Positions 57,501 through 64,000 of a stretch of DNA of 64,000 bases are shown here, piece by piece. The DNA lies in the NCBI GenBank assembly GCA_029168955.1, contig JAPDOI010000009.1, positions 2,294,001-2,358,000 on the forward strand, read 5' to 3'. Each line of letters begins with the position of its first letter. Positions within the stretch are counted from its first letter, which is position 1. The stretch comes from Aplectana chamaeleonis (taxonomy: Eukaryota > Nematoda > Chromadorea > Rhabditida > Cosmocercidae). The notes under the pieces were generated by a model that saw nothing but the letters and a program-made list of their open reading frames with translations, searched no databases and was not told the DNA's origin. A program made the translations under genes and the position numbers.

Positions 57501-60500
57501 TCCTCTGCCTAAGCCCGGTAAATCGCTGTCATCAGCGAAAGGATACAGGCCAATAAGCCTTTTGTCACTTTTAGCCAAGGTTGCTGAAAAGCTTGTCTTC
57601 AATGATTTGGCTCAGCATAATTAGAAACAACATCACCAGCACGGCTTTAGAAAGCTACATTCCACCACGACGGCGCTTTTGGAAATCGTTGGCTATGCCA
57701 TCGACGGCTTCAACATGAGAAAGCCCCTCAGGACCGTTGCTGTAGCCCTGGACTTCACAAAGGCATTCGACAGTGTTAACCTGGCTATTCTATCGGACAA
57801 CATACTGAAGTCCTCTATTCCACCGTGGCAGAAGCGTTGGATAACAGCATTCGTCAAGGGCCGTCGAGCAAAAGTTACACAAGACTACAATAGACCTTTG
57901 GACGAATCCAACGCTGGTCGCCCAGTTTCTGAACCTATAGCAATTACTCTCTTCGTGGCTGCAAAGAATAAGAAGAGGCCAGCAGGTACGTTTCCGTGTC
58001 GGTTCGCAGTTGTTTGTATTCGATGGGTAGGGGCCACATCAGTTACACTGACAACTGCCTTCCATCCAATTGACAATTTTGGCCCTACCCACCTTGATAA
58101 TACTATTGGCAGACAGAAGTAGACTTCGCGGCGAAATTTCGTAGACCCCCCTTCGCCGAACTTTGGAAAACATGCGTGAATCCGCAACGTACACTATGCT
58201 ACACTGTGCGCTCCAGATTGTGCAGTCGAATGAATGTATTTCGACGTTGAAATTTGGATGGAGACTTGGCGTCCCCAACTCCACTGGAATGCGCTACTTG
58301 ACTTCTTTCGTCTCAGAATTTAAATGCATTCATGGGACAGTGACTGGACAGTGACTTGTGGGGAACAGTTGACTTCAGAGCTGATTGTTGTGGATCGAAG
58401 GTTATCTTCCACGGTCCCGAGGTCATAATCGCCTCACTTCGGCGGAAGGCAAGCCAGCAGACCTCCAACTCACTTAACGCAACCTGAACTGACTAATTAC
58501 CTAACGTAAGCTGCACACTGCATTAATAATGTACAAAGCACTACGGGCAGCCCGGTGCCTGTAACCTCACGTCATGTAATCCCCACCAATCGATTCTTAC
58601 TCGGACTGCAAAACGCATTATTGCGAAAGACACACCCATATTGCTCACACGACAAGACACTATCAAGATATTTTTTACTTAAGAAATGTGAACGGTGAGG
58701 AGGATAGAGCAGAAATCAGAATGGGATGGACCAGTGTATTGGACGGCGCGTGACGGGAATAATGGCGTTGTATTATTACATATCGATGTTTGATGATGTT
58801 GAACTCGACACGAGGTTGATACAGTTATTTATGGCTAACGTTTCGGAGTAACCTCCTTCTTCAGAGCCTGAAAAGATCAAATAAGAAGTGTGTCTACCCG
58901 GCCAAACGTCTCCTAATCCCCACTTGAAATCGAAAACCTATTTTCTGTCACGTAGGTTAGAGAGAAAACCAAAGAAAAGTACCGCACCTAGCCAAGAACT
59001 CGCTATCGATCAGAGCAGCATGAAGCGTCGATGAAGGAAACGCTGTAGACCACCACTTGAGATGTTAGAAGGCGAGTCTTACGTATGGCCTGAGCTCCCG
59101 GGTTATATACAGACCTTCTCCCTTCCGGTTAATTTGCGGGTCATAAGCCTGTATAAAAAATGCCTCTAGGGTTTTTCGCGCTGCGGTGTCAGTTTCTCGG
59201 GCTATTATCTCGACCTTGATGTCAAAGTTGTCACCATTATGGGTAGTGACCCGATGCGCCCCAAGCACTGTGGCTTCCCGCTTCCTCTCCTTACCGTCCA
59301 AGTGTTCTTTGATCCTGACATGCAGTGGCCGCGATGTTTCCCCGATGTATTGTGGCCGCACAGCTGACATGAGATCAAATAGACCACACCACAAGCAGTG
59401 CAGTCTCCATCCCTGCCAGGCGGGCAAATTACACAGGCGGGTGTAGTACAAACGCGATCATAGAGGCGATTCCGGACCAGACGAGTTTTGAGGTTGTTCG
59501 GAGGATGTCAACCAAGATCACAGAGTTATCCAGCCCCGTTCTCTTCAGGCATTTTCTGATCGAAGCGCTGAACTCGTCAGAAATGAACGGTATTTTGAAG
59601 GAATTTTCCTTCTATTGGGCTCCTCTGGTTTTCAGTGAGGTTTCTGCGCCTGCGCGAACCAAATTCTCTGGAATATCCATTCAGATCGGCTATTTCTTGT
59701 GCCTTTTGAATGGATTCCATCCTCCTCTTCTCCGGTACAAAGACTGCTGGCTGTTCGAAACATGTTACTTATTACAGCTCTTTTTGTCAGGGATGGATGT
59801 GCTGACCGGAAGTGGACAAGAATATTCTTATTGTTTGGTTTCCGGTACCACTTTGTAGCGTGTCCTCCATCGCGCAAGTGGACCTGGACATTAAGAAAAG
59901 GTAGCCAGTTTGCAACAGGCTTTTCCTGGTAAACTTTATGTTTTCTGATTGGGAGTTTAGAAGGTCAAAGCACTGATCCATCTCTTCCTGTGTGGGGCAG
60001 ACGATGAAACAATCATCGATATACCTACAGTAGAGAATAGGGAGGCGGGCCAGTACCGGAGTTTCGATTTTTCCCATAAAGGCGATCGCGAGAGTGGGTG
60101 CTAGACGCTGTCCCATCGCCAGCCCTCTGACCTGCTTGAAATAGCGGCCTGACCACTTGAAGACATTGCAGCTGAGGCTCTCCTTTATGAGCGCTATGAT
60201 TTGACCAATGGATAACCCAAACAACCCAAACATGCGGTCAGCATGTTTGGGTTATCCATTGGTCAAATCATAGCGCTCATAAAGGAGAGCCTCAGCTGCA
60301 ATGTCTTCAAGTGGTCAGGCCGCTATTTCAAGCAGGTCAGAGGGCTGGCGATGGGACAGCGTCTAGCACCCACTCTCGCGATCGCCTTTATGGGAAAAAT
60401 CGAAACTCCGGTACTGGCCCGCCTCCCTATTCTCTACTGTAGGTATATCGATGATTGTTTCATCGTCTGCCCCACACAGGAAGAGATGGATCAGTGCTTT

Positions 60501-62460
60501 GACCTTCTAAACTCCCAATCAGAAAACATAAAGTTTACCAGGGAAAAGCCTGTTGCAAACTGGCTACCTTTTCTTAATGTCCAGGTCCACTTGCGCGATG
60601 GAGGACACGCTACAAAGTGGTACCGGAAACCAAACAATAAGAATATTCTTGTCCACTTCCGGTCAGCACATCCATCCCTGACAAAAAGAGCTGTAATAAG
60701 TAACATGTTTCGAACAGCCAGCAGTCTTTGTACCGGAGAAGAGGAGAGGATGGAATCCATTCAAAAGGCACAAGAAATAGCCGATCTGAATGGATATTCC
60801 AGAGAATTTGGTTCGCGCAGGCGCAGAAACCTCACTGAAAACCAGAGGAGCCCAATAGAAGGAAAAATTTCCTTCAAAATACCGTTCATTTCTGACCAGT
60901 TCAGCGCTTCGATCAGAAAATGCCTGAAGAGAACGGGGCTGGATAACTCTGTGATCTTGGTTGACATCCCTCCGATCAACCTCAAAACTCGTCTGGTCCG
61001 GAATCGCCTCTATGATCGCGTTTGTACTACACCCGCCTGTGTGATTTGCCCGGCTGGCAGGGATGGAGACTGCACTGCTTGCGGTGTGGTCTATTTGATC
61101 TCATGTCAGCTGTGCGGCCAAAAATACATCGGGGAAACATCGCGGCCACTGCATGTCAGGATCAAAGAACACTTGGACGGTAAGGAGAGGAAGCGGGAAG
61201 CCACAGTGCTTGGGGCGCATCGGGTCACTACCCATAATGGTGACAACTTTGACATCAAGGTCGAGATAATAGCCCGAGAAACTGACACCGCAGCGCGAAA
61301 AACCCTAGAGGCATTTTTTTATACAGGCTTATGACCCGCAAATTAACCGGAAGGGAGAAGGTCTGTATATAACCCGGGAGCTCAGGCCATACGTAAGACT
61401 CGCCTTCTAACATCTCAAGTGGTGGTCTACAGCGTTTCCTTCATCGACGCTTCATGCTGCTCTGATCGATAGCGAGTTCTTGGCTAGGTGCGGTACTTTT
61501 CTTTGGTTTTCTCTCTAACCTACGTGACAGAAAATAGGTTTTCGATTTCAAGTGGGGATTAGGAGACGTTTGGCCGGGTAGACACACTTCTTATTTGATC
61601 TTTTCAGGCTCTGAAGAAGGAGGTTACTCCGAAACGTTAGCCATAAATAACTGTATCAACCTCGTGTCGAGTTCAACATCATCAAACATCTATAGTATTA
61701 TCATGCCGAGGTTTATGGAGAGTCGCACATGGAGATTTATTACATATCGATTTTCTAGGATTTAGGTCGATGACATGTTCATCAAGCAGGCTTGCTTTCT
61801 ACATTTCTTAAAAGCTAGAACAATAGTAGTGCAAGGGCCAAATGCCTTACGGTGATGCAATGTACTATATCGATGGAGAGCAAAAGTTCGAGCGACCACA
61901 CCTGGTCGGGATAGGACAGGCGAATAATGCAGCCGCTTGACTCACTCAAGCGCGAGTGGCACGAACGCAGGACCGACTGAGTCGTAAACTCGCTCGGCAG
62001 CGAAGTTGAGTCCCTCAGAAAGAATCTGATAGCGATTTAGGGCTTCGAAGAGATCGCAGGTTTCGTCAACTTTGAATTAGTATCGGAACCCTGCCATGTG
62101 GACCGAAAGCAACGCCTGCAGTCCTTACGGTACAGAAAAGTTAAGAAAGTCAATTTTAATAGTAAATAAGAAAGTAAGGGTTGATGATCCAAATCTATAC
62201 CCAGGACAACATGAACTGGCTCGCAGCAGGCGAAGGTTTTAGTCGGAAGGCAGGTGTTTCCCAGAGAACACGACTGGCGTCTGTTGTCAGCAGGACGAAG
62301 ACCTGCTGTGGGCCAGCGAGGTTGTCTGAGCGGCACACGAAAGATTCATAGTTTTGCCGCATAGGTAAATTCTTTAGGCGAGTCATCTACTCACACGTCA
62401 AGGCTAGGTTTCGAGGTTGCGAGTGCTGTTAGTGAAGCAATCCACAGGAGCAAGTTCATC
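46185..62460 (-). CDS. Legumain (asparaginyl endopeptidase, family C13), gene 2
   Basis: Thirteen exons on the - strand: 62460-62396, 55136-55046, 54365-54268, 54000-53925, 53019-52931, 52876-52801, 52708-52576, 49570-49449, 49300-49133, 49064-48942, 48874-48807, 46575-46479, 46307-46185; 442 aa. Exon 1 encodes a signal peptide (MNLLLWIASLTALATS) and was placed by its TTTCAG/ATG start, matching phase and fit to exon 2; it is the least certain exon. Catalytic His153 (FSDHGG) and Cys194 (ETCYSGS) are 41 residues apart; the residue after Cys is Tyr where gene 1 and most legumains have Glu. Exon 5 ends in a GC donor (AG/GCGAGT). All intron positions and phases equal those of gene 1. Intron 1 (7.3 kb) holds a LINE and a paired Penelope element, intron 7 a microsatellite, intron 11 a mariner. 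No frame is broken. The role should match gene 1, with perhaps altered specificity. Confidence 0.88.
46871..47884 (-). pseudogene. Mariner transposase, copy 2 (frameshifted)
   Basis: The first part (47884-47528) holds the helix-turn-helix region. A short indel near 47525 shifts the frame after RWIP and causes a stop. The second part (47503-46871) is open to the normal stop and holds all three catalytic Asp: TGDENW, LLHDNAR and PSDYHLF, the last two 34 residues apart. The lesion differs from those of copy 1, so the two died independently. As in copy 1, the apparent start is GTG (47884) with no upstream in-frame ATG. Confidence 0.88.
47950..47969 (-). promoter_or_regulatory. Perfect four-unit heat-shock element in mariner promoter
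   Basis: AGAACCTTCTAGAAGGTTCT is a complete palindrome with four alternating GAA/TTC blocks. A TATATAA box follows at 47929-47923, then the transposase start at 47884. Spacing equals that in copy 1. Confidence 0.75.
48061..48098. repeat. Perfect 38-bp hairpin beside mariner copy 2
   Basis: CACAACAAAGTGAGAGCT and its exact inverse are separated by GA. It begins seven bases from the TA of the mariner. It may be a small separate element or a rearranged insertion footprint. Confidence 0.7.
49571..50495. other. Legumain 2 intron 7, left part
   Basis: A TTAA followed by AGGCATCGTACGCG at 50008 looks like a left end of the TTAA group, but no matching right end was found. No exon fits. Confidence 0.4.
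50496..50787. mobile_element. Foldback element with CCGCGACTC motifs
   Basis: The ends CTCTGAGAAATATTGCCGCG and the inverse enclose many CCGCGACT repeats, a design similar to family D (6036-6553) with a different core motif. Confidence 0.65.
50788..51222. other. Legumain 2 intron 7, no feature
   Basis: No exon or repeat was recognised here. Confidence 0.4.
51224..51612. repeat. CA/CATA compound microsatellite
   Basis: About 390 bp of (CA)n with (CATA)n blocks near 51296-51340 and 51540-51572 and scattered CCA interruptions. The long open frames across it are artefacts of the repeat. Confidence 0.97.
51613..52575. other. Legumain 2 intron 7, right part
   Basis: No exon, repeat boundary or RNA gene was recognised between the microsatellite and exon 7. 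Confidence 0.4.
53515..53580. mobile_element. Half copy of the 39991-40232 foldback
   Basis: Contains ACCGCAACCGCACCATAG and AACATTGCGGTAAACTGTA, matching the right arm of the TA-flanked foldback. The left arm is missing or decayed. It lies in intron 4 of legumain 2. Confidence 0.5.
54426..54998. mobile_element. Inverted-repeat element with internal promoter
   Basis: The left end CTCAGACAGGACGGGGGAAT and the right end (inverse CTCAGACAGGGATGTCGGAT) match over about 28 bp. CCCGGGTGA-type words recur near both ends. Inside lies the promoter-like block at 54707-54812. It sits in intron 2 of legumain 2. Confidence 0.65.
54707..54812 (-). promoter_or_regulatory. Promoter-like repeat, copy 2 (TATA box)
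   Basis: On the - strand TATAAAA (54807-54801) is followed after about 40 bases by ATGCCGGCCCTGAAAGG and an open frame to 54445. The same block with TATATAA is at 31331-31445. Confidence 0.45.
55440..55463 (+). other. 2A-like motif in LINE N-terminus
   Basis: The codons read GVERNPGP, preceded by a Leu-rich stretch (ALLRILLQRA). The 2A consensus is D-V/I-E-x-N-P-G-P, so only the first position deviates. 2A-like peptides at the N-terminus are known in some non-LTR retrotransposons and cause ribosome skipping; activity here is inference. Confidence 0.55.
57022..57422. mobile_element. hAT-type MITE, copy 2, in the LINE
   Basis: The ends CAGGGCTGAGCAGG and CCTGCTCAACCCTG are inverted repeats with one mismatch. 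A perfect 8-bp duplication CTTGCTGC flanks it (57014-57021 and 57423-57430). The interior is rich in GGGGGTCGTA. Removing the element restores a continuous RT sequence. Confidence 0.9.
57991..58772. other. Legumain 2 intron 1, no gene
   Basis: No exon or known repeat was recognised. A short inverted pair (GGGTAGGGGCCA near 58025, TGGCCCTACCC near 58080) is the only structure. Confidence 0.4.
58833..58868 (-). ncRNA. Hammerhead-ribozyme-like motif, left arm
   Basis: The mirror copy of the motif at 61607-61642, with the same bases on the - strand: CTGAAGA, a GGAG/CTCC hairpin, GAAAC, and outer GGCT/AGCC pairing. Confidence 0.45.
59065..60233 (-). pseudogene. Penelope-like RT/GIY-YIG protein, left copy
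   Basis: Same protein as the right arm but in several frames: an RT part (60233-59787), a middle part (59877-59632) and the C-terminal GIY-YIG part (59451-59065). At its 5' end a 9-bp duplication adds three residues. This copy retains the intact C-terminus (YDPQINRKGEGLYITRELRP then VRLAF and stop) that is shifted out of frame in the right copy. Confidence 0.85.
60243..61410 (+). pseudogene. Penelope-like RT/GIY-YIG protein, right copy
   Basis: A 363-aa frame (60243-61334) starts inside the RT: GLAMGQRLAPTLA, then the catalytic YIDD in YCRYIDDCFIV, then LPFLNVQV. A Cys-rich linker (CTTPACVICPAG) and a GIY-YIG endonuclease follow (VVYLISCQLC, YIGET, Arg and Glu in RIKEHL). This RT plus GIY-YIG order defines Penelope-like elements, which prime on cut target DNA. 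An extra T in a run near 61314-61320 shifts the frame, so the last 30 or so residues (stop at 61408-61410) are out of frame. The RT N-terminus is missing at exactly the point where the left copy ends. Confidence 0.88.
61607..61642 (+). ncRNA. Hammerhead-ribozyme-like motif, right arm
   Basis: GGCT, CTGAAGA (matches CUGANGA), a GGAG-GTTA-CTCC hairpin in the place of stem II, GAAAC, then GTT and AGCC that pairs with the first GGCT as stem I. Stem III is reduced to almost nothing, so cleavage is doubtful. Hammerhead motifs are known in Penelope-like elements. Confidence 0.45.
61752..62395. other. Legumain 2 intron 1, right end
   Basis: No further exon or repeat was recognised. Open frames on the - strand (62386-62195) continue past the exon 1 donor and are taken as intronic. 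Confidence 0.4.
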
Positions 62461-62472
62461 TGAAATGTAAAG
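62461..62472 (-). promoter_or_regulatory. Probable trans-splice acceptor of legumain 2
   Basis: On the - strand TTACATTTCAG stands directly before the ATG at 62460, as in legumain 1. It supports the choice of this start and trans-splicing of the message. Confidence 0.55.
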
Positions 62473-62568
62473 GCTTTCCCAACATGTAAAAAATTAACTC
62501 GTTTAGCTAACAATAAACTCGTCACTCGCGATGAGGTTGTCCACAGAAGATTTCACATTTTGTTTCCT

Positions 62569-63060
62569 TTGAAGGCAGTGTTCACGATAATCTTCGATTT
62601 TGAGATTAATCCCTAAATCGATTGTTTGGCCCCCGAGTAGGACTGAAATGACGAAGAAAACGAGAAAAATGCACCAGAAGGGCACGAAATCCTCAAGTAT
62701 CAGCCCGCCTCTTAAGTATCAATGGATCTGTTCGTTGTGACAATAAAATCTTTTGTGGACCCGTCTTTTGCAATTCTCCATTCTGTGTTGCTCCGTTATT
62801 TCCTTCGGGCCTTAACTAATACTGTTTTGCCCAAAATATTCTTCCATTTTCGATTAGTCCCATTTTTTGCCGGTGACAACCACCGTGAACATGTTCATTC
62901 AACCGGACAACTAGTACAGGCCAGAGAATAATGTCACTGAAATAAGACGTTTAAGTGCGTTTCTCACCGTTTCTTCGTAATTTTGGTAACACTTGGAGGC
63001 CAACTCATTGTTTAATGTGAAAAACTCGGAGACGAAAGTCATCGTGAACACTGCCTTTAA
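62569..63060. mobile_element. TTAA MITE, family B, copy 5
   Basis: The left end AGGCAGTGTTCACGAT follows TTGA (a one-base change from TTAA). The right end is ATCGTGAACACTGCCT then TTAA. It lies about 100 bp upstream of the legumain 2 start, in the likely promoter. Another family B right end with a small internal change is visible near 63750-63778. Confidence 0.75.
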
Positions 63061-64000
63061 CGCAATGGGCCACCTGACAGTATTCCGCTCGAGTTTTGAA
63101 AAATAGCCTTCTAAGAATTGGGGGGCGCTAACCTTTAGATTGTGTGTTAGAACGTTGAGAACTCGGATAGGACATAGGAACGATTCAGCTACAAACTGAC
63201 TGTATTTATTAGAAAATACGAAAAAGGAGCTTTTCTATGATATTTGATTCGTGTGGCGGCTGATAGGAGAACATTTTATGCTCTCACAACTATCAGCTGC
63301 AACAATAGTGCATCTTTAAAAAGTCGAGCAATGAGCCCACCATCTAAAACCTTCAGGGCCACGCCCCTCACTTGCGTTTTCGTGACTCACTCAGACCACA
63401 CTATTTTCAAAATAATACGAAAAATGTGGCTTAGAAAATGCGTAGAGATACAACCCATTCCCCCCTTGATTTTTCTAAAGTTCTTAATGCTTCCCTAGGC
63501 GCAGGTCGTGGCCGCTATCAAGCGCTTGCTATTGCCAACCAAGAACATCTGAATATTGCTCCGAAAGGCGTTGGTTGTCCTCGAAGCTCTATCCGTTGTC
63601 TGCCTGTTCATACCGTACTCTGTCTGATTTCGCTCATCCAGATGAAGTGGTCCAATGGTTTCTTTGTCGTCAATTCTACTTACCAAACAACAATGATGAA
63701 ATTAATTTAAAAAAACAGTTCGCTACAAGGAAAATTCTGGAACAAAATTCATCGTGAACATTGTGAACAATGCCTCTAAGCGTCCTTTCATATCTTCATC
63801 GGCTTTTTCCCGATTTAACTTTTTCCAGACTCCTTAATACTGTGTACTTTCATATCAGTCACTGATGACTGTATCGCATGTCACTAAATCCATGCTCGGA
63901 ATCGGTCCACACTCACGAAAAATAACGTTCAAAAAGTTGCCGGTTATGAACTTTCTTCTATGGAGGCACAAGCCCTCGAGGATTCTCTGATCCACAAGGA
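63061..64000. other. No gene recognised
   Basis: An acceptor-like CTTCCCTAG before 63499 is followed by a short frame (AQVVAAIKRLLLPTKNI, then stop) that might be a last exon of something upstream, but there is no supporting context. Confidence 0.3.

Larger units (their letters stand above)
55240..57990 (+). pseudogene. LINE with PHD finger, AP endonuclease and RT (broken)
   Basis: A non-LTR element of the CR1/Jockey group in legumain 2 intron 1. An open frame at 55320-56459 encodes a PHD-like zinc finger (CATCGKD to FRCVLC) and an AP-type endonuclease: HINLNGLRAKL, VMVQETK-like VIMVQETK, FAGDFNAHT, SSPDISLVSS and SSDHIPI. Coding sequence continues after a stop at 56457 to the RT, with stops near 56807 and 57622, a hAT MITE inserted at 57022-57422, and an internal deletion near 57878 that removes the catalytic YADD region and joins the RT palm to the C-terminal tail (compare DESNAGRP here with NESCEGRP in the 34-kb copy). 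Not functional. The 5' boundary is uncertain. Confidence 0.85.
58788..61736. mobile_element. Head-to-head pair of Penelope-like elements
   Basis: Two arms of about 1.45 kb, 58788-60238 and 60240-61690, are near-identical inverted copies of one 5'-truncated Penelope-like element meeting at a few-base spacer. The whole unit, with 46 extra bases at the right, is flanked by a perfect 15-bp duplication TTATTACATATCGAT (58773-58787 and 61737-61751). This indicates a single insertion. It lies in intron 1 of legumain 2. Confidence 0.88.

Noticed and set aside
59505..59932. + strand frames of 77-117 aa inside the left Penelope arm.
   Set aside because: They are antisense to the Penelope coding sequence and are mirrored in the right arm.
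62195..62386. Open frame just after legumain 2 exon 1 as an extra coding exon.
   Set aside because: Including it would break the phase to exon 2 and place extra residues where the paralogue has none; a good GTGAGT donor precedes it.
1..64000. tRNA, rRNA or CRISPR arrays.
   Set aside because: Scanning for tRNA box elements, rRNA core sequences and regularly spaced repeats gave nothing convincing; the tandem arrays lack spacer structure.

Overview
The window reads as nuclear DNA of a nematode, probably a clade V (strongylid or rhabditid-like) species. Three observations support this. Three spliced host genes have a splice acceptor at or two bases before the ATG, which is the usual layout for trans-spliced messages. 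Five sequences close to the 22-nt nematode SL1 spliced leader are present. The recognisable host genes are an Srd-type serpentine chemoreceptor and two asparaginyl endopeptidases (legumains) whose exons carry nematode-like sequence. I cannot name the species from sequence alone.

Host genes. An srd-like 7-TM receptor lies on the + strand in five exons (8864-15512, 343 aa). Legumain 1 lies on the + strand in 13 exons (24866-29433, 436 aa). Legumain 2 lies on the - strand in 13 exons (62460-46185, 442 aa). All three can be read end to end with consistent intron phases and no internal stop. The two legumains are tail to tail, share all 12 intron positions and phases, and keep the catalytic His and Cys 41 residues apart. 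They look like an old inverted duplicate pair. Legumain 2 has been stretched to 16 kb by transposons in its introns.

Mobile DNA makes up most of the rest. 1-8.6 kb: MITEs with TTAA target duplications, and foldback elements that carry SL1-like sequence. 9.3-15.2 kb: foldbacks and MITEs inside receptor introns. 15.5-24.8 kb: inverted-repeat elements and a 5'-truncated LINE. 26.4-28.4 kb: a legumain 1 intron with MITEs and a LINE tail. 29.4-46.1 kb: the interval between the legumains, with a 123-bp tandem repeat, a large inverted structure (32.5-39.4 kb) in which empty and filled copies of one repeat sit side by side, AT-rich TTCGAA repeats, and a mariner. 46.8-48.1 kb: a second mariner. 51.2-51.6 kb: a CA/CATA microsatellite. 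54.4-62.4 kb: a promoter-bearing inverted-repeat element, a LINE with PHD finger, endonuclease, RT and a 2A-like motif, and a 2.9-kb head-to-head pair of Penelope-like elements.

Most notable: both mariners carry a perfect four-unit heat-shock element just upstream of a TATA-like box; SL1-like leader sequences are embedded in several inverted-repeat elements; and the paired Penelope-like copies sit between one 15-bp target duplication and carry hammerhead-ribozyme-like motifs. No rRNA, tRNA or CRISPR array was found.
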